Below the pieces are notes generated by a model. That model ran no database searches. It worked only from the letters and a program-made list of their open reading frames with translations, and was not told the DNA's origin. From positions 1-7,169 of the forward strand of contig JAUPVU010000029.1 of NCBI GenBank assembly GCA_030916925.1: 7,169 nucleotides of DNA, given 5' to 3'. The stretch is from Patescibacteria group bacterium. Its GTDB lineage: Bacteria; Patescibacteriota; WWE3; 2-01-FULL-39-13. The position numbers and the translations under genes are program-made. Each line of letters opens with the position of its first letter. The stretch's first letter is position 1. This document shows, piece by piece, positions 1 to 5,672 of the stretch.

Positions 1-672
1 ATTCCTACGCTACAAAAACACTTATCCGAAACTTACCCAGAACTATATACTCCTAAAGATGAAAATGAGAAAACTCGGTTAACTGAAGACGGTTATATCT
101 CTGAATTCTACAGCCGAGCTGGAATTGTACACAGATTAGACAAAGATACCTCTGGCGTAATAATTGTTGCAAAAACATGGGAGGCTTTTGAAGAGTTACA
201 ACGTCAGTTTAAAGATAGGGAAGTCGTCAAAAAATATTTAGTATTAGTTTATGGTGTATTAAAGGATGGCAAACCAGAAACTGAATTCGAAATAAACGCT
301 CCCATTACTCGCAATAGAAAGAATAGAGAAAAATTTGCAGTAGATGTAAATGGAAAAGAAGCCGTTACCCATGGAAAAATTATAAAAATCGTTAAAGACG
401 AAGAAGGGCAGGAATATTCCCTAATTGAATGCTATCCAAAAACTGGTAGAACTCATCAAATTAGAGTTCATTTGGCCGCTCTAAATACTCCAGTTCTTGG
501 TGACTTTTTATATTCTGGAAAAAATAGATATAAAAGAAATATAGATCGAATTGATAGACAATTTTTACACGCATTCTATATTAAATTCTCAGATCCAATC
601 AGTCATGAGCCAATCGAAATAAGTGCTCCTTTACCTGATGATTTGCAGAGTGTCCTCGACAATCTTAAGTAA
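1..672 (+). CDS. RluA/RluD-family 23S rRNA pseudouridine synthase, 5' end missing
   Basis: The open frame enters from the left edge and ends at TAA, giving 223 codons; the true start lies outside the window. The family isomerises specific uridines in large-subunit rRNA (or tRNA) to pseudouridine in the cytoplasm. The sequence shows the family signature HRLDKDTSG at visible residues 44-52, whose first Asp (residue 47) is the catalytic nucleophile in this family. The second hallmark, GRTHQIRVHL, is at residues 149-158, followed by a GD.LY segment typical of the C-terminal end of the catalytic domain. RluD-type proteins usually have an N-terminal S4 RNA-binding domain; if present here it would lie upstream. 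The visible part seems intact, with no frameshift. The exact target uridine cannot be told from the sequence, so no symbol is given. A TTG at 472 inside the frame is not the start, because the catalytic motif lies before it. Confidence 0.93.
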   Translation: MPTLQKHLSETYPELYTPKDENEKTRLTEDGYISEFYSRAGIVHRLDKDTSGVIIVAKTWEAFEELQRQFKDREVVKKYLVLVYGVLKDGKPETEFEINAPITRNRKNREKFAVDVNGKEAVTHGKIIKIVKDEEGQEYSLIECYPKTGRTHQIRVHLAALNTPVLGDFLYSGKNRYKRNIDRIDRQFLHAFYIKFSDPISHEPIEISAPLPDDLQSVLDNLK

Positions 673-694
673 ATTCTAATAAAAGGGTGTAGTG

Positions 695-718
695 CTAATC
701 ATAATTTGTTATCATTAG
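695..718. repeat. Near-perfect inverted repeat between the pseudouridine synthase and the LytR-type gene
   Basis: The arms CTAATCATAA (695-704) and TTATCATTAG (709-718) are complementary at 9 of 10 positions around a 4-base centre, TTTG. It fills much of the 56-base gap and ends 10 bases before the next ATG. It could be a repressor operator or an RNA hairpin in the 5' leader of the following genes. It lacks the GC-rich stem and T-run of a classical intrinsic terminator, so I do not call it one. Confidence 0.5.
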
Positions 719-728
719 ATAATAAATC

Positions 729-1886
729 ATGCCCAAGACAAGAAGTAACAAGCCATTATATGCTAAACGAACCCTCGCTAATTCTAGGTCATCTTCACGT
801 GGAGTAGTACAAAAGCGTGCTTACGGCAGTAAAAAGGTTGTAAAGACCGTTAAAAAGCATCTATGGCGTACTGCACTAGGAATGTTACTTGTCATAGCTT
901 CCGTAGCTGTCATGGTATCAGTTGGTCTTTATAAATTTATTAATGCGCCATTTACTAAAGCTTCAGAGGATGAATATTTTGCAAATTCTGTATGGGATAC
1001 AGAAAACTTCACAACAAATATAGCGATTGTTTACGTCAGCGATTATAGTGAGCATGGGGAAGTAAAGAGATTATTTTTATTTAAAGCCGACGATAAAGCC
1101 GGCAAATATTATACCTACGACTTCCCAACGGAAGAAGAAATTACAATTCCAATCAAAGACAATGAAAAAAATACACTTAAACTTAAGGATATATACAGTA
1201 AATCCTTTTCCGATAAAACTCATTTCACCTCAGATTTAAAAGATTTTTTTGTTAATTATTTGGCCGTCAAAATTGACGGTTACATTATAATTGATGAAGC
1301 AACCTATACAGAAATTAACGACATATATGGGGGAATCGATTTTAATGATTTGGCAGTTAATCTACGTTTAAAGAATAGTGTTAAGGTTCCAAGATCTTTA
1401 TTAACATTTCGAGATGGGGTTAAGACCAATTTAAGTGTTGATGATACTTTCTCTGTTTTAAAGTTTATTAAGAATACGTCGAGTAATTCGTCTATTTATC
1501 ACAGATTGAGTACATATGAGCTACTAGATAATGAGCAGTGGGATAGACTGTGGCAGGAGTCCACTCAATACGCAGAAGTTAAAAAAGAAGGAATAAAAGT
1601 CTTCGTATTAAATGCATCAAATGATCCAAAAATACCTGGATTAGCGGGCTGGGGTAACAGATTAGCTAAAAATATAGGATCAAACGTGTTAGGAGCAGAG
1701 AATTCTTTTACAGATTTTGAAGAAAATACTATAATAGTCGATGATGAGAATTTAAACACAGTTAGGTTGCTAGCAGATACGCTTCAAATAACTAATGTCG
1801 TTAAGCTCTCAGATTTAATAGTTAATGGTGGATACAATTCAGAAATATTTCGTACTAAAGCCACTTTAGTGTTAGTTGATTACTAA
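729..1886 (+). CDS. Membrane-anchored protein with degenerate LCP-like region and LytR C-terminal domain
   Basis: 385 residues. The N-terminal 46 residues are rich in Lys, Arg and Ser and look cytoplasmic; one hydrophobic helix follows at about 47-71, so the rest should be outside the membrane (type II topology). Residues 95-250 look like a worn LytR-CpsA-Psr (LCP) domain: the best piece is at 177-203, ending in DIYGGI where LCP proteins have the D.LGG motif. Residues 288-385 match the LytR_C domain, with VFVLNAS and [13 protein letters not shown] at 291-314. Active LCP enzymes transfer lipid-linked glycopolymers to peptidoglycan and use arginines in an S.PRD motif; the matching place here is about 130-138, with DFPTEE and no Arg, so enzymatic activity is doubtful. 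It lies 2 bases before yebC and probably shares its transcript. No Shine-Dalgarno precedes the start. LytR_C is fairly secure; the LCP call is an inference. Confidence 0.75.
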   Translation: MPKTRSNKPLYAKRTLANSRSSSRGVVQKRAYGSKKVVKTVKKHLWRTALGMLLVIASVAVMVSVGLYKFINAPFTKASEDEYFANSVWDTENFTTNIAIVYVSDYSEHGEVKRLFLFKADDKAGKYYTYDFPTEEEITIPIKDNEKNTLKLKDIYSKSFSDKTHFTSDLKDFFVNYLAVKIDGYIIIDEATYTEINDIYGGIDFNDLAVNLRLKNSVKVPRSLLTFRDGVKTNLSVDDTFSVLKFIKNTSSNSSIYHRLSTYELLDNEQWDRLWQESTQYAEVKKEGIKVFVLNASNDPKIPGLAGWGNRLAKNIGSNVLGAENSFTDFEENTIIVDDENLNTVRLLADTLQITNVVKLSDLIVNGGYNSEIFRTKATLVLVDY

Positions 1887-1888
1887 AT

Positions 1889-2458
1889 ATGTCCGGTCAC
1901 TCAAAATGGTCAAATATTAAAAGGAAAAAAGGTCTAATGGATGCTAAGAAGGGTAAAGTATTTACTCGATTAGTTCAAGACATTATAACGGCTGCAAAAA
2001 CTAGTGGTGATGTTGATGCAAACCCATCCTTAAGGTCAGCAGTTGATAAAGCCAAGGCAATGAATATGCCAAAAGAACGAATTGAACGAGCTATCGCAAA
2101 AGGTTCAGGAAAATTAGAGGGAACTCAATTTGTAGAAGCGACCTACGAAGGTTATGCCGCAGGAGGAGTTGCCGTGATTGTTAAATGCCTAACAGATAAT
2201 AAAAATAGAACTGTTTCCGAAGTAAGGCATGCGTTTAACGACCATGGAGGTTCCTTAGGTGAAGCAGGTTCTGTTGCATACATATTTGCCAATGGAGATT
2301 TTGATAATCCTACTTTTAAAATTCCACTTGATGAAGCTGGCAGAAATACACTAATAGCATTGACCGATGAACTTGGCGGTTTAAATGATGTAGTCGATAT
2401 CTTCACCAATTTTGAAGATACAAATGCCGATTCGGATGACGATGAGGAGTCAGAATAA
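1889..2458 (+). CDS. yebC: YebC/PmpR/TACO1-family protein lacking one internal domain
   Basis: 189 residues against about 240-250 for the usual family member. The start [19 protein letters not shown] (residues 3-26) and the segments [19 protein letters not shown] (43-61), [10 protein letters not shown] (86-95), [14 protein letters not shown] (103-116) and [14 protein letters not shown] (120-133) are classic YebC. After residue 133 the family normally has an inserted alpha/beta domain of some 60-70 residues; here a short linker leads straight to [25 protein letters not shown] (152-176, in part), which matches the usual C-terminal end of the second domain. An acidic tail follows. YebC proteins have been described as transcription regulators and, for several members and mitochondrial TACO1, as translation factors. 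The gene sits 2 bases after the LytR-type gene, and its stop shares one base with the ruvC start, a common yebC-ruvC arrangement. No Shine-Dalgarno is visible. Confidence 0.93.
   Translation: MSGHSKWSNIKRKKGLMDAKKGKVFTRLVQDIITAAKTSGDVDANPSLRSAVDKAKAMNMPKERIERAIAKGSGKLEGTQFVEATYEGYAAGGVAVIVKCLTDNKNRTVSEVRHAFNDHGGSLGEAGSVAYIFANGDFDNPTFKIPLDEAGRNTLIALTDELGGLNDVVDIFTNFEDTNADSDDDEESE
2444..2449 (+). promoter_or_regulatory. Shine-Dalgarno-like GAGGAG in front of ruvC
   Basis: GAGGAG lies inside the end of yebC, 8 bases before the ruvC ATG at 2458, a proper spacing for ribosome binding. It also encodes part of the acidic yebC tail, so the match may be partly a by-product of Glu codons. It is the only good ribosome-binding sequence I see in front of any gene here, and it supports the start that overlaps the yebC stop. 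Confidence 0.5.
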
Positions 2459-2931
2459 TGATTATCCTAGGAATAGACCCCGGTACAGCAACAACTGGAT
2501 TTGGTGTGGTTGAATTGTTTAATAAGGATAAAATCAGATCCATCGAATATGGTCAGGTTAAAACTGACAAAGACCACTTTATGCAGGATCGTTTGTTAAA
2601 AATTCACGGTAGTATTGCATCAATAATTGAAAGAACAAAGCCAGACGTTATGGTTATTGAAAGATTATTCTTTAATACCAACGCTAAGACAGCAATTCAA
2701 GTCGGTCAGGCAAGAGGAATTTATCTTTTGGTTGCTGGAGAGTACAAGTTGCCTGTTTTCGAATACACTGCGTTACAAGCCAAATTAACACTTACTGGAT
2801 ATGGCCGCGCCGAAAAAGATATGGTTCGCGAAAAAATCGAAACAATCCTTTGCCTAAAGGAAAAAATCAAGCCAATCGATGCATCTGACGCGTTAGCTTT
2901 AGCAATCTGCCACTGTATAAAATCAGTCTAG
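2458..2931 (+). CDS. ruvC: Crossover junction endodeoxyribonuclease RuvC
   Basis: 157 residues, close to the normal length of about 160-175. RuvC is the dimeric nuclease that cuts Holliday junctions during recombination and repair, working with the RuvAB branch-migration motor. It has an RNase H-like fold with four metal-binding acidic residues, all visible here: Asp7 in ILGIDPGTATTGFG, Glu68 in VMVIERLFF, and Asp141 and Asp144 in PIDASDALALA. The stretch NTNAKTAIQVGQARG (73-87) and LTGYGRAEKDMV (112-123) are also family hallmarks. The start overlaps the yebC stop by one base (TAATG), which suggests translational coupling. The stop is TAG. RuvA and ruvB are not in the window and the next gene is an unrelated membrane protein, so the other Ruv subunits must be encoded elsewhere. 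Confidence 0.97.
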   Translation: MIILGIDPGTATTGFGVVELFNKDKIRSIEYGQVKTDKDHFMQDRLLKIHGSIASIIERTKPDVMVIERLFFNTNAKTAIQVGQARGIYLLVAGEYKLPVFEYTALQAKLTLTGYGRAEKDMVREKIETILCLKEKIKPIDASDALALAICHCIKSV

Positions 2932-2947
2932 CAACTATAATTCAATC

Positions 2948-3760
2948 ATGACGTTTAATAAGAAACTCACTTATTTAGGATTTGGTTTGTTATTTTCGTT
3001 AACAGGTATTATCTGCGATATCTTGCTAGATATTACAAATGTATATGTATATCTTTCGATTGTAACGATATCCACTCTAGTATCGCTGGCAGCGTTCTAT
3101 AAGGTTCACAAAGGTACATATATTCTGGATAAAGCCATTTATCTTTCTCTTTTTGTTATATGTGCATATATTTTCCCATTCGCATTTCCTAATTTAGATA
3201 ATTACATCAAGGCGATTTATTTTCTAGGAATGGGTGGCGTTATCTATGGTCTTCTATTATCTTTTAATATTTATATCGTAGCGGAGAAGGTAAATGAGAA
3301 CATACCATTAATACAGCCTGCCAGACTTATCGTATTTATCACCACCATTATGGGGTCGTTTTTGTTTGCTACGGTAAATTACAAATTAATTATATTTTCA
3401 AACTTGCCACTTGTTAACCTGCTTATTAAATCAATTTTATTTTTTGTTTATTACTATTTAATTTTTTACACTATTCGTTGGTTCTTTTTAGATGAAAAAA
3501 TAGGGGAGCTAAAGGCGAAAAACCTTGTAAAGATAGAGTCCATCTCGTTTTTCGCCGTCCTAGTCATTACACAACTATCTATCGTGCTAATGTACTTTCC
3601 TTATGAAGCTTATGCGAGCTCTATTATCCTAAGCGTCACAACCTACATCCTAATGAACCTAATTCAGAATTTATTAGTGCATAATGTGAACACAAAATAT
3701 ATTTTAGAATCTGTATTTTTGATTGTTCTATCGCTATTTATCGCGTTTTTCATCTCATAA
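2948..3760 (+). CDS. Multi-pass integral membrane protein of unknown function
   Basis: 270 residues, mostly hydrophobic. Membrane segments can be placed at about 8-28, 33-52, 63-81, 88-111, 125-143, 147-177 (long, perhaps two), 198-217, 221-245 and 251-269, so eight or nine helices. Hydrophilic loops are short; the more polar ones are near 111-124 (AEKVNENIPLIQPAR) and 181-196 (LDEKIGELKAKN). I see no transporter signature, no nucleotide-binding motif and no clear catalytic cluster, and I do not recognise the family. It follows ruvC by 16 bases on the same strand and is probably cotranscribed. The start has no Shine-Dalgarno. The bias to Phe, Ile, Tyr and Leu partly reflects AT-rich DNA, but the frame is long, uninterrupted and in operon position, so it is very likely a real gene. 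Confidence 0.8.
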   Translation: MTFNKKLTYLGFGLLFSLTGIICDILLDITNVYVYLSIVTISTLVSLAAFYKVHKGTYILDKAIYLSLFVICAYIFPFAFPNLDNYIKAIYFLGMGGVIYGLLLSFNIYIVAEKVNENIPLIQPARLIVFITTIMGSFLFATVNYKLIIFSNLPLVNLLIKSILFFVYYYLIFYTIRWFFLDEKIGELKAKNLVKIESISFFAVLVITQLSIVLMYFPYEAYASSIILSVTTYILMNLIQNLLVHNVNTKYILESVFLIVLSLFIAFFIS

Positions 3761-3792
3761 ATACAGGCAGAGTAGGGGAATAGTACCCGAAA

Positions 3793-3861
3793 ACTATAGG
3801 GCTATCATTGTCGTATAAAAGGTGCCTGGCAGTTTGTCCTACTTTGACACTATAGGTCTAT
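3793..3861 (+). repeat. Direct repeat ACTATAGG(G/T)CTAT, two copies 56 bases apart
   Basis: The two copies are at 3793-3805 and 3849-3861 and match at 12 of 13 positions. Each is itself partly self-complementary (ATAG and CTAT around a 2-base centre). The second copy forms the short hairpin inside the 5S-like stretch; the first lies beyond that stretch's 3' end. They may be duplicated hairpin pieces, binding sites, or chance in AT-rich DNA. Confidence 0.4.
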
Positions 3862-3952
3862 ATTTCTTAATTTGTGGATAATTCTTATATTTCCTAGGTT
3901 CTAAACTTACTCAGTTATTAATCGTTAATTAATTGGGATATATTTCCAGATA
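3823..3952 (-). pseudogene. 5S rRNA-like stretch, degraded or very divergent
   Basis: Read on the minus strand, CTGCCAGGCA (3832-3823) and, shortly before it, AGTAGG (3843-3838) match the 3' end of bacterial 5S rRNA; E. coli ends AGTAGG-GAA-CTGCCAGGCA and this copy has two extra bases between. Seven bases further on lies a small hairpin, TATAG/CTATA (3851-3862), at the same distance as helix IV in E. coli. GAAC at 3901-3898, followed by a GGAA..AAG-like run, sits where 5S has GAAC-GGAAGTTAAG. TATCTGG at 3952-3946 could pair with CCAGGCA at the other end to form helix I, giving about 130 bases against about 115-120 normally. A TTTT run follows the 3' end. However, the highly conserved CCATnCCGAAC core is missing, so a working 5S is unlikely. 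It could be a decayed copy or a misleading resemblance in AT-rich DNA. Confidence 0.33.
3873..3881 (-). promoter_or_regulatory. Perfect consensus DnaA box, single copy
   Basis: TGTGGATAA on the plus strand is the reverse complement of TTATCCACA, the consensus DnaA-binding 9-mer. No other exact or near-exact copy was seen in the noncoding region, and dnaA, dnaN or rpmH are not nearby, so this does not make an origin. It overlaps the 5S-like stretch. It may be a lone DnaA site or chance. Confidence 0.3.
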
Positions 3953-3958
3953 GAGTTG

Positions 3959-3987
3959 TAATTAATTTAATTAAATTGAATTAATTA
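3959..3987. repeat. 29-base AT-only near-palindrome
   Basis: Two 14-base arms (3959-3972 and 3974-3987) are complementary with one mismatch around a single central base at 3973. The arms consist almost only of A and T (AATTAATTTAATT on the left, AATTGAATTAATT on the right). It could extrude as a cruciform, melt easily, or bind a dimeric protein. It lies just upstream of the 5S-like stretch as read on the minus strand, where a promoter would be expected. Confidence 0.5.
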
Positions 3988-4050
3988 GAAAAATGGAGGA
4001 TTTCCTTTGAATTTCCCCCTTTTTGTTATTTTCCCTGTGAAATATGCCAT

Positions 4051-4097
4051 GTCCTGAATCTCGGTACAGGACGTCGTTAAACATACAAATTACGACG
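4051..4097. repeat. Two adjoining hairpins; the second resembles a tyrosine-recombinase core site
   Basis: The first dyad is GTCCTG (4051-4056) with CAGGAC (4067-4072), loop of 10 bases. The second is CGTCGT (4072-4077) with ACGACG (4092-4097), loop of 14 bases; the two share base C4072. Both are richer in G and C than their surroundings. Seen as DNA, the second dyad can be cut as 11-base arms at 4071-4081 and 4088-4098 around a 6-base centre CATACA, the geometry of a Xer dif site, though the arm sequences do not match the known dif consensus well. As RNA, the two stems could stack on each other. Confidence 0.45.
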
Positions 4098-4292
4098 AGT
4101 TTAGTATACGCAAATCATGACCCTACTCTACATATATCTATTCCAAAATTGTCGCCAGGAATATTTTTTTATAATCTATTTAATTACCTATTTATTAATT
4201 TATTTCCAATTTCCCTAGCCTGCTCAGTTTCTTTTATTAAATTTTATTAAGAATATTTGTCATATCTGGCTTCTTAACCGTATTTTAAATAT

Positions 4293-4307
4293 AAGCTAAA
4301 TTAGCTT
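4293..4307. repeat. Perfect 15-base palindrome followed by a T-run
   Basis: AAGCTAA (4293-4299) and TTAGCTT (4301-4307) are exact complements around one base. On the plus strand GTTTTTG follows at once (4308-4314). This could be an operator or a weak plus-strand terminator with a 5-base stem; the AT-rich stem makes a strong terminator unlikely. Confidence 0.4.
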
Positions 4308-4316
4308 GTTTTTGTG

Positions 4317-4347
4317 CTTAAAACATAGCGTTTATCGCCGTTTTAAG
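4317..4347. repeat. Stem-loop with perfect 8-base arms
   Basis: CTTAAAAC (4317-4324) pairs exactly with GTTTTAAG (4340-4347). The 15-base interior has a further GCG/CGC pair of arms (4328-4330 and 4336-4338), so the whole could fold as a two-part hairpin. It stands 10 bases after the 15-base palindrome. Function unknown: a structured RNA, an operator or a recombination-related site are possible. Confidence 0.42.
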
Positions 4348-4563
4348 GCCTTTATATTCGATATTGGCTACTTAGATACCTGGAGGAATAAGGCTAAAAT
4401 TGTTGCCGAGCTATTTTAGGTGGTTGTTAGTTTTTAAAGCCAGGAATCCAAACACGAGGTCCTTAATCCCAGGAATTTTTACTGGAATCTCTAGAACCGA
4501 CTGGAACCAGCTTGAACAATTAATATCATTTCCAATAAGAGTTTATTTTCATCTCTGACTAAT

Positions 4564-4599
4564 TTGACCTAGTTAAGTAAACGTCGTAATCTTAAGTAA
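4564..4599 (+). promoter_or_regulatory. Possible xer promoter with overlapping repeats
   Basis: TTGACC at 4564-4569 matches 5 of 6 bases of the -35 consensus; 17 bases later TAATCT (4587-4592) is only a 3 of 6 match to the -10 box. Transcription would begin within a few bases of the ATG at 4605, so the message could be nearly leaderless, in keeping with the lack of a Shine-Dalgarno. TTAAGTAA occurs twice, at 4573-4580 and 4592-4599. ACGTCGTAAT (4581-4590) repeats an arm of the recombinase-like site at 4071-4098, which hints at self-regulation by the recombinase. Confidence 0.3.
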
Positions 4600-4604
4600 C
4601 TGCC

Positions 4605-5588
4605 ATGCCAAATCAAAATCACTCCGCAAACAAAAATGATATTGGTTACTTAATCGATCAATTTCTGCAGTACTGCGAAGTAGATCGCAATTTGTCCCAA
4701 GGAACCGTAAAAATGTATCATTTGTACCTTAAGTCATTTGAATCTTGGGCAAAAGAATATTTTTCATCTGAAAGTGTTTCTTATAAAAAGATAGATCAAG
4801 ATGTTGTTCGTGAATTTCGTATGTATTTAAACAGACGACTTAGCGATAAGCGACATAATGAAACGATTCAAAGAAATACTCAAAATCGTTATTTAACAGC
4901 ACTAAGGTCGTTCTTTCGCTACTTAATTATCGAAGTGAACTTAAATGACACGCTTCCCCCTGACAAAATTATATTGGGTAAACAAGATCCTCGAGTGCCT
5001 AAGTTTTTGGCGCCAGATCAAGTTACTGACTTGTTCAAAGTTCAAGATTTAAGTAAAAAAAGTGGAATTCGTGATCGTGCCATACTTGAGACATTGTTTA
5101 GCACAGGTTTACGTATTAGCGAATTAATTCATTTAAACCGAGATGATATTACTCCTCAAATTTTAGAGCGCAAAGAATTTGCGGTTATTGGTAAAGGACG
5201 AAAAGTTCGAACTGTTTATTTATCTGATGTAGCTGCAGGATGGATTCGGAAGTATCAATCAACTCGAAATGATAGCTTTAAACCACTCTTTGTTAGATAC
5301 AGTGGCAAATCAATGGAATTAAATGATCCAGAGGGAGAATCACTGCGCTTAACTCCAAGATCAGTTCAAAGGCTAATAAAAAAGTATGCTCTCAAAGCAG
5401 GAATATCCCAGAATGTAACCCCTCACGTTTTAAGGCATAGTTTTGCTACTGATTTACTAATTGCTGGAGCTGATCTTCGTTCAGTTCAGGAATTACTTGG
5501 CCATGCGGATGTTTCTACCACTCAGATTTATACTCACGTTACAAACAAACATTTAAAGGAAGTTCACGAGAAGTTTCATGGGAAGTAA
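4605..5588 (+). CDS. Tyrosine site-specific recombinase of the XerC/XerD type
   Basis: 327 residues, slightly longer than the roughly 300 of E. coli XerC or XerD. The N-terminal SAM-like core-binding domain covers about 13-112 (YLIDQFLQYCEVDRNLS at its start), and the catalytic domain about 132-325. All active-site residues are present: Arg170 in TGLRISEL, Lys197 in IGKGRK, His274 and Arg277 in HVLRHSFAT, His300 in LLGHADV, and the nucleophile Tyr309 in TTQIYTH. Xer enzymes resolve chromosome dimers at dif near the replication terminus; genomes with a single Xer use it alone for both strands. The extra residues include a small insert near 233-247. No phage or transposon genes are nearby, so a housekeeping Xer is more likely than a mobile-element integrase, though the long repeat-rich region before it leaves that open. 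XerC and XerD cannot be told apart here. It converges with pyruvate kinase. Confidence 0.92.
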   Translation: MPNQNHSANKNDIGYLIDQFLQYCEVDRNLSQGTVKMYHLYLKSFESWAKEYFSSESVSYKKIDQDVVREFRMYLNRRLSDKRHNETIQRNTQNRYLTALRSFFRYLIIEVNLNDTLPPDKIILGKQDPRVPKFLAPDQVTDLFKVQDLSKKSGIRDRAILETLFSTGLRISELIHLNRDDITPQILERKEFAVIGKGRKVRTVYLSDVAAGWIRKYQSTRNDSFKPLFVRYSGKSMELNDPEGESLRLTPRSVQRLIKKYALKAGISQNVTPHVLRHSFATDLLIAGADLRSVQELLGHADVSTTQIYTHVTNKHLKEVHEKFHGK

Positions 5589-5672
5589 ATGAGGTAAATT
5601 GGAACTAGCTGCAAAAAGGCACTCGTTCGGACTTCAGTTGAGTTATTTTTCCTTTCATAGAATGCAGGTTAC
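5589..5672. terminator. Convergent intergenic gap, possible weak shared terminator
   Basis: Xer and pyruvate kinase end towards each other across 84 bases. A short dyad, ACTC (5621-5624) with GAGT (5640-5643), is followed on the plus strand by a TATTTTT run, and on the minus strand its other side leads into GCC-TTTTT. The stem is only about 4 base pairs, so the call rests mainly on position and the T-runs on both strands. Confidence 0.25.

Larger units (their letters stand above)
4154..4476 (+). repeat. Octamer CCAGGAAT, three direct copies
   Basis: Exact copies are at 4155-4162, 4440-4447 and 4469-4476. The first two are preceded by G, and the first and third run into T-rich sequence. Related pieces (ACTGGAATCT at 4481-4490, the dyad CTGG-AA-CCAG near 4501-4510) lie close by. 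They may be sites for a DNA-binding protein in the region upstream of xer, or chance. Confidence 0.35.
3761..4604. other. Long noncoding, repeat-rich region between the membrane gene and xer
   Basis: No open frame with protein-like character spans this region on either strand. The longest, 4044-4250 on the plus strand, looks spurious. The DNA is AT-rich and carries several inverted and direct repeats, listed separately: a 5S-like stretch, a DnaA box, an AT palindrome, two adjoining hairpins, two further dyads, a repeated octamer and a possible xer promoter. No tRNA, tmRNA, RNase P or SRP RNA signature was found by eye. In a region where other genes are 2 to 84 bases apart, such a gap suggests a structural, regulatory or recombination role, or gene decay. 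Confidence 0.7.

Noticed and set aside
3764..3843. CAGGCA/TGCCTG and AGTAGG/CCTACT inverted pairs as a pseudoknot
   Set aside because: The pairs cross in pseudoknot order but are short and overlap the 5S-like motif, which explains one side of each; there is no independent support.
3891..3918. ATTTCCTAGG-like match to a Firmicutes dif half-site
   Set aside because: Only one half fits (about 8 of 11 bases); the second half and its inverted symmetry are missing.
4044..4250. A 68-codon open frame on the plus strand in the noncoding region
   Set aside because: It begins within the hairpins, has no ribosome-binding site, and its C-terminal hydrophobic run is what T-rich DNA gives in this frame. 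No recognisable domain.
4355..4370. TTCGATAT as a possible tRNA T-loop
   Set aside because: The bases on either side do not form a T-stem, and no acceptor stem or anticodon arm can be drawn.
4293..4400. GTTTTAAG and AAGCTAA pieces reminiscent of a CRISPR repeat or tracrRNA
   Set aside because: No repeated units with spacers and no cas genes in the window; the resemblance is a short AT-rich coincidence.
3761..4604. Replication origin
   Set aside because: Only one good DnaA box, no dnaA, dnaN or rpmH, and the genes on the left run towards the region, which fits an origin poorly.
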